Below, piece after piece: positions 28,309 through 36,376 of a DNA stretch of 45,963 nt. The stretch covers positions 1-45,963 of the forward strand of contig REEV01000083.1 in NCBI GenBank assembly GCA_007694915.1, in the 5' to 3' direction. The position numbers and the translations under genes are program-made. Each line of letters starts with the position of its first letter. Within the stretch, counting starts at the first letter, position 1. The stretch is from Cyanobium sp. PLM2.Bin73 (GTDB lineage Bacteria > Cyanobacteriota > Cyanobacteriia > PCC-6307 > Cyanobiaceae). The notes below the pieces were generated by a model. That model made no database searches. It was not told where the DNA came from and was given only the letters and a program-made list of their open reading frames with translations.

Positions 28309-30327
28309 TCAGCAGGCCTGCAGGTAGGTGGTCTGCCGCAGGCTCGTTTCCAGGTGATCCATCAGCCGGCGGGCGTCACCGATGGCCAGCTGCCCCTGGG
28401 CGATCGCCGTTTCACTGGCCATGCGCAGCCGCTCCAGCAGTAGCTGGGGATCGTGCTCCATGGCCTGCAGCACCTCGGCGTTGGTGTCGCCCCGCACCAC
28501 GTGGTCCACGCGGTAGCCGCCCCCGGGGGCCAGGCGGATGTGCACGGCGTTGGTGCTGCCGAACAGGTTGTGCAGGTTGCCCATCACCTCCTGGTAGGCG
28601 CCGGCCAGGAACAGGCCGATCCAGTAGGGCTCGCCGGCGCGCAGAGGGTGGAGCTCCAGCAGGGTCTTCACCTGGCCGCGATCGATGAAGCGGGCCAGTT
28701 TGCCGTCGGAATCGCAGGTGAGATCGGCGAAGCTGCCCAGCCGGCTGGGAGCCTCGTCCAGCCGCTGCAGGGGCAGCACCGGAAACAGCTGGTCGATCGC
28801 CCAGGTGTCCGGGGCTGAGCGGAACACAGACAGGTTGGCGTAGTAGGTGGCGGCCAGGGCGGCGGGCAGGGCCTGAAGCTCCTGGGGGATCGCCAGACCG
28901 GCGGGCAGCCGGGCCAGCCGCTCGGCGATCCCCTGACAGCAGGCCCAGGTGAGCTGTTCGGCCAGGCCCCGCTCCGGCAGGCCCAGGTAGCCCAGGCGGA
29001 AGGCGGCCAGGGCGTCGTCCTTGAACTTGAGCGCGTCGTTCCAGGCCTCCTGCAGACGCTCCAGGCCGGCGCCGATGGCCTCGGCGTCATCGGCCGGTAT
29101 CGCGCTGATCACGGCGTGGGTCTCGCGCAGGTTGCGCAGGATCAGGGCCTCGTCGCTGACGGCGGCCGGCACCGCTCCGGGCAGGCCGCCGCTGCCGAGC
29201 ACGTCGAACACCAGCACCGAGAAGTGGCTGGCGAGGGCACGCCCGCTCTCGCTCACCAGCGTGGGCACGGCCACGTCGGCGCCGTCGCAGCACTCCCGCA
29301 CGGTGGCCACCACGTCGTTGGCGTAGTTCTGCAGGGAGTAGTTCTTGGAGGCGGCTGTGGCGGTGCGGCTGCCGTCGTAGTCGATGCCCAGGCCGCCGCC
29401 CACATCCAGATAGCCCATCGGTGCCCCCAGGCGGGTGAGCTCGGCGTAGATCTGCCCGGCCTCCTGCAGGGCGTCCTTGAGCACGGCGATGTCGTTGATC
29501 TGACTGCCGATGTGGAAGTGCAGCAGCCGCAGTTCGCCCAGCAGACCGGCCTCCCGCAGCGCCTCCACCGTGGCCAGCAGGTCGGGCACTGACAGGCCGA
29601 ACTTGGCCTTCTCGCCCACCGAGCTGCCCCAGCGGCCGGTGCTGCGGGTGGCCAGCTTGGCGCGGATGCCGATCAGCGGTGCGGCCCCCAGGGCGTGGCT
29701 GGCGGCGATGATCCGCTCCACCTCATCGGACTGCTCGATCACCACCACTGGCTGGCGGCCGAGGCGCCGGGCCAGGATCGCCGTTTCGATGTAGCGCTGG
29801 TCCTTGTAGCCGTTGCAGATCAGCAGCGCCTGGGGGTCGTCCACCAGGGAGAGGGCGATCAGCAGTTCGGCCTTGCTGCCTGCCTCCAGGCCGAAGTGCC
29901 AGCGCCGCCCGCTCTCCACCAGCTGCTCCACCACGTGGCGCTGCTGGTTGCACTTCACTGGGAACACGCCCTGGTAACGGCCGGCGTAGCCGTACTGGGC
30001 GATCGCCCGCTCGAAGGCGCCGTGCAGCCGCTCCAGCCGGTCTTCGAGGATGTCGTCGAAGCGGATCAGCAGCGGCAGGCCGAGGTTGCGGCCCTGCAGT
30101 TCGTCCACCAGTTCCACCAGGTCGAGGGAGCCGCCCCGGTCGCCGCGGGGCTGCACCATCACATGGCCGCTCTCGCTTACCGAAAAGTAGGGATCGCCCC
30201 AGCGATCGAGGCCGTAGAGGGCGGCGCCATCGGCAGCGCTCCAGCCGGTGGCGGCTGCGCTCGACTGGCCGGCCTGCTGCCGGTCGGTGGCGGTGAGCGT
30301 GGCGCGGGTGGGATCGGCGAGCACCAT
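28309..30327 (-). CDS. speA: Biosynthetic arginine decarboxylase
   Basis: This PLP enzyme (fold type III) converts arginine to agmatine for polyamine synthesis and arginine catabolism. The product is 672 residues, normal for the family. It shows the N-terminal LDRWGDPYFSVSESGHV, the PLP lysine in GVFPVKCNQQRHVVEQLV near residue 125, GLEAGSKAELLIAL, LLICNGYKDQRYIETA, LLHFHIGSQINDI near 275, YLDVGGGLGIDYDGS, LVSESGRAL and the C-terminal HNLFGSTNAVHI. The start is ATG at 30327. A SIMPL gene follows on the same strand; the 206-base divergent spacer toward ndk carries a 13-base tandem repeat. Confidence 0.96.
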   Translation of the reverse strand: MVLADPTRATLTATDRQQAGQSSAAATGWSAADGAALYGLDRWGDPYFSVSESGHVMVQPRGDRGGSLDLVELVDELQGRNLGLPLLIRFDDILEDRLERLHGAFERAIAQYGYAGRYQGVFPVKCNQQRHVVEQLVESGRRWHFGLEAGSKAELLIALSLVDDPQALLICNGYKDQRYIETAILARRLGRQPVVVIEQSDEVERIIAASHALGAAPLIGIRAKLATRSTGRWGSSVGEKAKFGLSVPDLLATVEALREAGLLGELRLLHFHIGSQINDIAVLKDALQEAGQIYAELTRLGAPMGYLDVGGGLGIDYDGSRTATAASKNYSLQNYANDVVATVRECCDGADVAVPTLVSESGRALASHFSVLVFDVLGSGGLPGAVPAAVSDEALILRNLRETHAVISAIPADDAEAIGAGLERLQEAWNDALKFKDDALAAFRLGYLGLPERGLAEQLTWACCQGIAERLARLPAGLAIPQELQALPAALAATYYANLSVFRSAPDTWAIDQLFPVLPLQRLDEAPSRLGSFADLTCDSDGKLARFIDRGQVKTLLELHPLRAGEPYWIGLFLAGAYQEVMGNLHNLFGSTNAVHIRLAPGGGYRVDHVVRGDTNAEVLQAMEHDPQLLLERLRMASETAIAQGQLAIGDARRLMDHLETSLRQTTYLQAC

Positions 30328-30371
30328 GGAAGCGGGGGCGAGGTGGCCGATCGGTTCGGGTGCTGTGAATG

Positions 30372-30397
30372 TAGGGGGATCAGCTAGGGGGATCAGC
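30372..30397. repeat. Perfect 13-base tandem repeat between speA and ndk
   Basis: TAGGGGGATCAGC is repeated head to tail twice (30372-30384, 30385-30397), 45 bases upstream of the speA ATG. It may be a protein-binding site pair or simply slippage. The rest of the 30328-30533 spacer shows no clear promoter. Confidence 0.7.
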
Positions 30398-30533
30398 GAT
30401 GGCCTGATTCCACCGTTCGACCAGGGTCAGGGGTCAGAAATCCCCATCCCTGCGGTTGCCGCCCTGGGGAGGCCTGTGCTTGCCAACCGGCAGGGCCGCC
30501 GCACACGATGGCGCCATCCCTCTCCCGGCCCCC

Positions 30534-30992
30534 ATGACTGCTGAACGCACCTTCATCGCCATCAAGCCCGACGGCGTGCAGCGGGGGCTGGTGGGCGAGA
30601 TTCTGGGGCGCTTCGAGCGCAAGGGCTTCAAGCTGGTGGGTCTCAAGCAGCTCACCCCCAGCCGCGAGCTGGCTGAGCAGCACTACGGCGTGCACCGGGA
30701 GCGCCCCTTCTTCGCCGGCCTGGTGGAGTTCATCACCTCCGGCCCGGTGGTGGCGATGGTGTGGGAGGGCGACGGGGTGATCGCCAGCGCCCGCAAGCTG
30801 ATCGGTGCGACCAAGCCCCTGGAGGCCGAGCCCGGCACCATCCGCGGCGATCTGGCGGTGAACATCGGCCGCAACGTGATCCACGGCTCCGACGCCCCTG
30901 AAACCGCCGCATTCGAGATCGGCCTCTGGTTCCAGCCCTCCGAGCTGAGCGACTGGAGCCCCGCCGATCAGGTGTGGCGTGTCGAGGGCTGA
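30534..30992 (+). CDS. ndk: Nucleoside diphosphate kinase
   Basis: This enzyme transfers the gamma-phosphate of ATP to other (d)NDPs through a phospho-histidine. The product is 152 residues, the usual size. It begins [19 protein letters not shown], with [18 protein letters not shown], the [22 protein letters not shown] block, [19 protein letters not shown], and the catalytic His in [16 protein letters not shown] near residue 117. The ATG at 30534 is fixed by homology. Its 3' end overlaps the convergent thiO gene by about 25 bases. Confidence 0.97.
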   Translation: MTAERTFIAIKPDGVQRGLVGEILGRFERKGFKLVGLKQLTPSRELAEQHYGVHRERPFFAGLVEFITSGPVVAMVWEGDGVIASARKLIGATKPLEAEPGTIRGDLAVNIGRNVIHGSDAPETAAFEIGLWFQPSELSDWSPADQVWRVEG

Positions 30993-32128
30993 AATCGATC
31001 CCAGCGAAAGGCCCGCAGCAGATCCCCCATGCCGGCGTCGGCCTGGCCGGCGCCCACCAGCTCCCGGCTGATCAGTTCTGCCGTGATCGCCGCCAGCAGC
31101 ACGCCGTTGCGGTAGTGGCCGGTGGCCAGCCACAGCCCCTCGATCGCCGAGGGGCCCAGCAGCGGGGCCTGATCGGGCGTTCCCGGCCGGAACCCCCACC
31201 AGCGCTCCATCGGCGGCCAGTGGGCGGCGGCGGGCAGCAGGGTCTCGATGCCCTCCTCCAGCTGACGCTGGCCCTGGGGGGTGAGGCCATCGCCGAAGCC
31301 CGCCTCGGGCTCACTGGTGGCCCCAACCACCAGCAGGCCGTCCCGGCGCGGCACCAGGTAGGTGCCGGGTCCGAACACCACCCGCCGCAGGGCCTCCCGG
31401 GGGCCCTGCAGCGACAGCATCTGCCCCTTGATCGGCACCACCGGGAGGTTGGGCAGAAGCCGCGCGCTCCAGGCACCGCCGCTGAGCACCGCCCGCCGGC
31501 TGGCGATGCGCTGCTCCTGCCCCTGCACCGTGAGCGTCCACACCCCGTCCAGCCGGCCGGCCGCGGTGTCGAGCCCCAGCACCTCCGTGCCTTCGTGGAA
31601 GCGCACGCCCAGGGCGGTGCAGGCCCGCTCCAGGGCCCGCATCAGCCGCCGGCGGTTGTCGATCTGGCCGTCCTGGAGAAACAGCACCCCGGCCCGCCAG
31701 CGGGGGCCGATGCCGACCACCTCCCGCTCCAGGCCGGCGCGATCAAGGGGAATGCCGTGGCCGGTGGTGGGGTAGGCATCCCGCTCCGCCGCCGTGGCGA
31801 AGGGCACCACGATGCCGCAGCGCCAGAGCCCGCAGGAGAGCCCGGCATCGGCCTCGATGTCGGCCACCCAGCCCGGGATGCGCTCCAGACTTCGCCGCCC
31901 CAGCTCGAGCAGGGGTCCCTCCAGCCCCTCGGCATGGGGGGCCAGCATGCCGGCAGCCACGAACCCGGCCGCCTCGCTGCGCCGCCGGCTCAGCACCAGC
32001 ACCCGTTCGCCGCGGCGCGCCAGGGCATGGGCCGTGGCCAGGCCCAGCAGACCACCGCCGAGCACCAGCACCGGCTCGCCCCCCGCTGCCGCCATGGCCT
32101 CCACCTGTCGGATTGGTTCGTCCAGCAT
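30968..32128 (-). CDS. thiO: Glycine oxidase ThiO-type FAD oxidoreductase
   Basis: This is a DAO-family flavoenzyme that oxidises glycine to iminoglycine for the thiazole ring of thiamine. The product is about 386 residues. The FAD-binding dinucleotide motif is [20 protein letters not shown] near residue 15, followed by [21 protein letters not shown]. The substrate domain has [12 protein letters not shown] and [18 protein letters not shown]; then [31 protein letters not shown], and the C-terminal FAD contact [18 protein letters not shown] use ATG 32128 ([11 protein letters not shown]); ATG 32095 (MAAAGGEP) or ATG 32197 are alternatives. Divergent from gatB across 85 bases and overlapping ndk at the 3' end. 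Confidence 0.9.
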   Translation of the reverse strand: MLDEPIRQVEAMAAAGGEPVLVLGGGLLGLATAHALARRGERVLVLSRRRSEAAGFVAAGMLAPHAEGLEGPLLELGRRSLERIPGWVADIEADAGLSCGLWRCGIVVPFATAAERDAYPTTGHGIPLDRAGLEREVVGIGPRWRAGVLFLQDGQIDNRRRLMRALERACTALGVRFHEGTEVLGLDTAAGRLDGVWTLTVQGQEQRIASRRAVLSGGAWSARLLPNLPVVPIKGQMLSLQGPREALRRVVFGPGTYLVPRRDGLLVVGATSEPEAGFGDGLTPQGQRQLEEGIETLLPAAAHWPPMERWWGFRPGTPDQAPLLGPSAIEGLWLATGHYRNGVLLAAITAELISRELVGAGQADAGMGDLLRAFRWDRFQPSTRHT

Positions 32129-32213
32129 CTCCGAGCGATTGCTGCTGGCACTCACATTGCTGATCTGCCGCACTGCCGCTCCATAGGATCGGCCCATCGA
32201 CCGCGCGACAGGG

Positions 32214-33698
32214 ATGGCAGGGCAGGCAGCTGGGCAAGGCGACTGGGAGGCCGTGATCGGCCTGGAGACCCACGTGCAGCTGGACACCGCCAGCAAGATC
32301 TTCACTTGCGCTTCCACCACCTTCGGCGACGACCCCAACACCCACATCGATCCTGTGGTGTGCGGTCTGCCGGGCACCCTGCCGGTGCTGAATCAGAAGG
32401 TGCTGGAGTATGCGGTGAAGGCGGCGATGGCGCTCAACCTGCAGATTGCCAAGCACAGCAAGTTTGACCGCAAGCAATATTTCTACCCCGACCTGCCCAA
32501 GAACTACCAGATCTCCCAGTACGACGAACCGATCGCGGAAGACGGCTGGATCGAGGTGGAGGTGGCCGAAAAGGGCAAGGAGACCTACACCAAAACGATC
32601 GGCATCGAACGCCTGCACATGGAGGAGGACGCCGGCAAACTCGTGCACGCCGGCAGCGACCGCCTGGCCGGCTCCACCCATTCGCTGGTGGACTACAACC
32701 GCGCCGGCGTGGCCCTGGCGGAGATTGTCAGCAAGCCGGATCTGCGCACCGGCCGCGAAGCCGCTGAATACGCCGCTGAGATCCGCAGGATCATGCGCTA
32801 TCTGGGCGTGAGCGACGGCAACATGCAGGAGGGTTCGCTGCGCTGTGATGTGAACATCTCGGTGCGGCGCGGCCCCGAGGCCCCCTTCGGCACGAAGGTG
32901 GAAATCAAGAACATGAACTCGTTCTCCGCCATCCAGAAGGCGATCGATTACGAGATCCAGCGTCAGATCAAGGCCTACGAGGCCGGTGAGCCGGTGGTGC
33001 AGGAAACTCGTCTCTGGGACGAGGGTAAGCAGCTCACCAAGAGCATGCGTTCAAAAGAAGGCGCCAGCGACTACCGCTACTTCCCCGATCCCGATCTCGG
33101 TCCGATCGAGGTGGGCGCCACGCTGCGCGAGGGCTGGCGGGCCGAGCTGCCGGAGCTGCCGGCCGCCAAGCGCCACCGCTATGCCGAGCAGCTGGGCCTT
33201 TCCCAGTACGACGCCCGCGTGCTCACCGACGAACGGCCGATGGCCGACTACTTCGAGGCCGTGGTGGCCGCCGGTGCCGACCCCAAGGCGGCGGCCAACT
33301 GGATCAGCGGCGACATCGCCGCCCATGTGAACGCCAACCGGCTCTCCTACGCCGAGCTGCCCTTCCGGCCCGAGCAGCTGGCGGAGATGGTGGGGATGAT
33401 CGAGGGCGGCGTGATCAGCGGCAAGATCGCCAAGGAGATCCTGCCAGAACTGCTGGAGCAGGGCGGCTCCCCGAAGGCGCTCGTGGACGAGCGCAGCCTG
33501 GGCATGATCAGCGACCCCGCGGCGATCACGGCGATTGTGGAGGAGCTGCTGGCCGCCCATCCTGAGGAGGTGGAGGCCTTCCGCGGCGGCAAGACCAAGC
33601 TGCAGGGCTTCTTCGTGGGTCAGCTGATGAAGCGCACGGGCGGCAAGGCCGACCCCAAACTCGCCAACCAGATCCTCAACCAGAAGCTCAAGAGTTGA
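32214..33698 (+). CDS. gatB: Asp-tRNA(Asn)/Glu-tRNA(Gln) amidotransferase subunit B
   Basis: This is the tRNA-binding and kinase subunit of GatCAB, which converts Glu-tRNA-Gln (and Asp-tRNA-Asn) to the amidated form. The product is 494 residues, the normal length. Landmarks are WEAVIGLETHVQLDTASKIF, CGLPGTLPVLN, FDRKQYFYPDLPKNYQISQ, HMEEDAGKLVH, SLVDYNRAGVALAEIVSKPD, SDGNMQEGSLRCDVNISVR, GTKVEIKNMNSFSAIQKAI, SKEGASDYRYFPDPDL and the helical tail with GFFVGQLMKRTGGKADPKL. ATG 32214 is the start. It stands alone, as gatB usually does in cyanobacteria, and is divergent from thiO. Confidence 0.97.
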   Translation: MAGQAAGQGDWEAVIGLETHVQLDTASKIFTCASTTFGDDPNTHIDPVVCGLPGTLPVLNQKVLEYAVKAAMALNLQIAKHSKFDRKQYFYPDLPKNYQISQYDEPIAEDGWIEVEVAEKGKETYTKTIGIERLHMEEDAGKLVHAGSDRLAGSTHSLVDYNRAGVALAEIVSKPDLRTGREAAEYAAEIRRIMRYLGVSDGNMQEGSLRCDVNISVRRGPEAPFGTKVEIKNMNSFSAIQKAIDYEIQRQIKAYEAGEPVVQETRLWDEGKQLTKSMRSKEGASDYRYFPDPDLGPIEVGATLREGWRAELPELPAAKRHRYAEQLGLSQYDARVLTDERPMADYFEAVVAAGADPKAAANWISGDIAAHVNANRLSYAELPFRPEQLAEMVGMIEGGVISGKIAKEILPELLEQGGSPKALVDERSLGMISDPAAITAIVEELLAAHPEEVEAFRGGKTKLQGFFVGQLMKRTGGKADPKLANQILNQKLKS

Positions 33699-33746
33699 GT
33701 TCTGAGCTGGATTCAGCCGGGTTGGATTCAGGCCACCGCGTTCGTC

Positions 33747-34724
33747 ATGGCCGCGGCGGCCGTGGTCGGCAACGACTCCTTGCAGACCCTGGGCACATTT
33801 CTCAGCAGCAACCGCGGGCGCACGCCGTTGCCGGCTCAGATGGCGTTCCTGCTGGGGCTTACGGCCGTGGTGCTGGGCCTGGGCTGGTGGCTCAACGGTG
33901 GGGATCCGGCCTGGGGTCGGCTGGCCCAGTTCCCCCTCCCGGACGCCATCGGCTGGATCGACCTGCTGCCTCCCCTGGCGGTGCTGCTGCTCACCCGCTG
34001 GGGCGCGCCGGTGAGCACCTCGGTGCTGTTGCTCACGGCCATCGCCCCCGCCAACGCGGGTCCGGTGCTGCTCCGTTCGCTGATCGGCTACGGCCTGGCG
34101 TTCGCTACCGCGCTGCTGCTCTACGGGGCTGTGCTGTGGCTGCTGGAGCGGCCGTTGCTTGACGCTCAGCACAGCGGCGAGCCGGAGCCAGAACTGACTG
34201 GCGTCGCTGCTGCGGGCCTCGAGCCAGGCGACGCAGCGGATGCGCCCCGGTGGCTGGTGCTGCAGTGGCTGTCCACCGCCTGGCTGTGGAGTCAGTGGCT
34301 GGTGCACGACCTGGCAAACATTTTCATTCTGCTGCCCCGCCAGCTCCAGGCCTGGCAGCTGGGACTCTCGGCCGCCGCGCTCGGCGGCGGCCTGTGCGCC
34401 CTGGTGGCCTGGGGCGGGGGGCCGATCCAGCGGATGGTGCAGGACAAGGTGAACACCAGTCATCTGCGCTCCGCCACCCTGATCGATCTGCTGTTCGGGG
34501 CCCTGCTGCTGGCCCTGGCCCGGTTCAGCCCCACGCCCCTGAGCACCACCTGGGTGTTTCTGGGCCTGCTGGCCGGCCGCGAGCTGGGCCTGCTGCTGCG
34601 CCTTCGGCACCGACCGGCGCTGGAGGTGGGGGCGGTGCTGGTCGGCGACCTGGGGAAGGCCTCGCTGGCACTGGCGCTGAGCCTGGCGGTGGCGCTGCTG
34701 ATCCAGCCCCTCAAGGCGCTTTAG
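33747..34724 (+). CDS. PiT-like polytopic membrane protein
   Basis: The product is about 325 residues with roughly eight hydrophobic segments. It distantly resembles PiT-type phosphate permeases: GNDSLQTLGTFLSSN near the N-terminus is in the position of the PiT GANDxxNAxGT signature, and WLVHDLANIFILLPR resembles the second, inverted copy. PVSTSVLLL and LSTTWVFLGLLAGRE resemble the PiT VSTTH motif. Actual transport is unproven. ATG 33747 cuts the first hydrophobic segment: the same frame upstream (WIQPGWIQATAFV) continues the helix back to the gatB stop at 33696-33698 without an ATG, GTG or TTG. A CTG or ATT start, or a mutated start, is therefore possible. The 3' end overlaps the convergent DUF2236-CoaE gene by 14 bases. 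Confidence 0.65.
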   Translation: MAAAAVVGNDSLQTLGTFLSSNRGRTPLPAQMAFLLGLTAVVLGLGWWLNGGDPAWGRLAQFPLPDAIGWIDLLPPLAVLLLTRWGAPVSTSVLLLTAIAPANAGPVLLRSLIGYGLAFATALLLYGAVLWLLERPLLDAQHSGEPEPELTGVAAAGLEPGDAADAPRWLVLQWLSTAWLWSQWLVHDLANIFILLPRQLQAWQLGLSAAALGGGLCALVAWGGGPIQRMVQDKVNTSHLRSATLIDLLFGALLLALARFSPTPLSTTWVFLGLLAGRELGLLLRLRHRPALEVGAVLVGDLGKASLALALSLAVALLIQPLKAL

Positions 34725-36276
34725 CCGGACCGAATGAACCCTGCCCCAGTCTCCGGTCCCTCAGCGCCCGCTCCACCTCCACCGCCAGCCGATCCGGCCC
34801 GCCCCTGTTGTCGATCACCCAATCGACCAGGGGGCGCTTACGAGCGAGGGGCCACTGGGCGGCGATGCGGGCACGGGCCTCGCTGTCGCTGAGGCCATCG
34901 CGCACCACCAGCCGTTGCAGCTGCTGGGCTTCATCGCAGTCCACCAGCCATACCTCGCTGCACAGCGATTCCAGCTCGGCCTCGAACAGCAGCGGAATCA
35001 TCAGCACCACCACCGGCGCCGCGGCCAGCCGCTGCAGCTCCGTGGCAAACCGCTCCCGCACCAACGGATGCACCAAACGCTCCAGCCACTGGCGTTCAAC
35101 GGCATCGGCGAACACAATCCGTCCCAGGGCCGCCCGATCAAGGGCGGGAGGCGCCATGTCGGCACCATCGCCCGGGCCCGGGGTCGCCCGCACCGGTTCC
35201 CCGTAGCGCTCCAGCACCTCCAGCGCCCCCGCGCTGCCCGCGGCCAGGGCCTCGCGGGCGTACGCATCGGCATCCAGCACCGGCAAGCCCCGGGCCGCCA
35301 CCAGTGCCCCCACGCTGCTCTTCCCCGAGGCGATGCCGCCGGTGAGGCCAATGCGGCGCTGGCGGCCGGTCCAGCGGGGGCGGTTGAGGCGCTCCAGCAT
35401 GGCGGGCGGCCCCAGCTGCTCGAGCCTGAAGCTGCTGCCGTAGCTGGGGGTGGGACGCTCCGAGTAGAAGCGGCTTCCCTGCGGCGGCCTCAGCCGCTGC
35501 CAGCGGTTCAGCAGCAGGCTGCGCAGCCGCAGGCCAGACCGCACCAGGGTGCGCAGCACTCCGGAGGCTGCGGGCCAGCCCAGCGGCATCGCCAGCTCCG
35601 GCTCGACCACCGCCTGCAGCAGACCCCGCACGGCAGGCCGCAGCGGCTCGGGCCAGTCCGAAAGCAGCATCGCCAGCGTGGCGTCAGCCACGCGCCGGTT
35701 GCTGGCGGCCGGCCGGAAGAGCTCCCGCTCCACCCGCGCGTTGAGGGCCAGCAGGCCGTCCAGGCTGGCGGGAATGGCGCCGATCCCCATGCGCCCACCC
35801 ACATGGCGCCAGAAGCGGAACAGCGCCTGCCGCTCCTCGGGCCGCAGGGGCCGCCAGCCGTAGCGCTCCAGCCAGCGGATCGGCTCGGCCACGAAGGTGC
35901 TGAGCACGTAGAGGAAGTCGTCGTTGGTGATTGCGTAGGCGCCGTGGATGCGGTTCATGCGGCTGATCACCGCCGCACCGGCCGGGCTGTCGGGGCTGTG
36001 GCGCAGCAGTTCCGCCACCATCAGGCCGGTGTCGTCGTAGCGCTTGCGCGGCCGCTGCTGGAATTCCCCCGTGCGGCTGAGCAGCCCGGAGATCGAGGGC
36101 AGGCAGAAGGTCTTGAGCAGGGCCAGCTCCAGGGAGCGGGTGATGTCCCAGGGGAACAGCACGCCGGCCAGCCGCTTGCAGATCGCCACAGCCTCGGCAT
36201 CGAGCTCGGCATCGAGCTCGGCATCGAGTCCTCCCTCCAGATCGGCCCCTCCCCCCAGAGCGCCGCGAGCATCCAT
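34711..36276 (-). CDS. coaE: Fused MpaB-type oxygenase-like domain (DUF2236) and dephospho-CoA kinase
   Basis: A single uninterrupted frame encodes about 521 residues. Residues 28-290 resemble the DUF2236/MpaB-rubber-oxygenase catalytic domain (FPWDITRSLELALLKTF, SRMNRIHGAYAITNDDFLY, TFVAEPIRWLERYGWRPL, FWRHVGGRMGIGAIP). Residues about 306-521 are CoaE, which phosphorylates dephospho-CoA in the last step of CoA synthesis: Walker A IGLTGGIASGKSSVG near 312, LDADAYAREAL, LVHPLVRERF, LMIPLLFEAELESLCSEVWLV and a QLQRLVVRDGLSDSEARARIA lid. The join SSFRLEQLGPPAMLERLNRP has no stop; the Met there could start a separate CoaE. Elsewhere CoaE is a stand-alone protein of about 200 residues, so either this is a true fusion or two overlapping products. 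ATG 36276 follows from homology; the open frame further upstream is antisense to argJ. Confidence 0.8.
   Translation of the reverse strand: MDARGALGGGADLEGGLDAELDAELDAEAVAICKRLAGVLFPWDITRSLELALLKTFCLPSISGLLSRTGEFQQRPRKRYDDTGLMVAELLRHSPDSPAGAAVISRMNRIHGAYAITNDDFLYVLSTFVAEPIRWLERYGWRPLRPEERQALFRFWRHVGGRMGIGAIPASLDGLLALNARVERELFRPAASNRRVADATLAMLLSDWPEPLRPAVRGLLQAVVEPELAMPLGWPAASGVLRTLVRSGLRLRSLLLNRWQRLRPPQGSRFYSERPTPSYGSSFRLEQLGPPAMLERLNRPRWTGRQRRIGLTGGIASGKSSVGALVAARGLPVLDADAYAREALAAGSAGALEVLERYGEPVRATPGPGDGADMAPPALDRAALGRIVFADAVERQWLERLVHPLVRERFATELQRLAAAPVVVLMIPLLFEAELESLCSEVWLVDCDEAQQLQRLVVRDGLSDSEARARIAAQWPLARKRPLVDWVIDNRGGPDRLAVEVERALRDRRLGQGSFGPAKAP
36193..36228. repeat. Three perfect 12-base tandem repeats in the 5' end of the DUF2236-CoaE gene
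   Basis: CTCGGCATCGAG occurs three times head to tail (36193-36204, 36205-36216, 36217-36228), encoding the repeated tetrapeptide LDAE on the minus strand just before the conserved domain. Each unit is twelve bases, so length changes keep the frame. Confidence 0.85.
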
Positions 36277-36349
36277 CGGTTGGTCCACTGCCCCTGTCGC
36301 TGCAGGTTCAGTCTGCGCAGCGGCGGCCCAGGCAGGTCTGGGATTCAGG

Positions 36350-36376
36350 ATGGCCCCAGTGGCGGCCCCGCATTGA
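36350..36376 (+). other. Eight-codon upstream ORF overlapping the argJ start
   Basis: ATG 36350 opens MAPVAAPH and stops at TGA 36374-36376, which overlaps the argJ TTG start as TTGA. This mimics the ATGA coupling seen elsewhere in the window and could help ribosomes use the weak TTG start. It may also be chance; no strong Shine-Dalgarno precedes it. Confidence 0.3.

Noticed and set aside
32129-32213. Possible gatB promoter (TTGCTG at 32157 and TAGGAT at 32184)
   Set aside because: The spacing of about 21 bases is too long for a normal sigma-70-type promoter and both boxes are weak.
34915-36372. Long plus-strand open frame running into argJ, giving an apparent 900-residue protein
   Set aside because: It is antisense to the DUF2236-CoaE gene, His/Gln/Ala/Gly-rich with no conserved motif, and typical of open antisense frames in very GC-rich DNA. 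ArgJ homology begins only after 36373.
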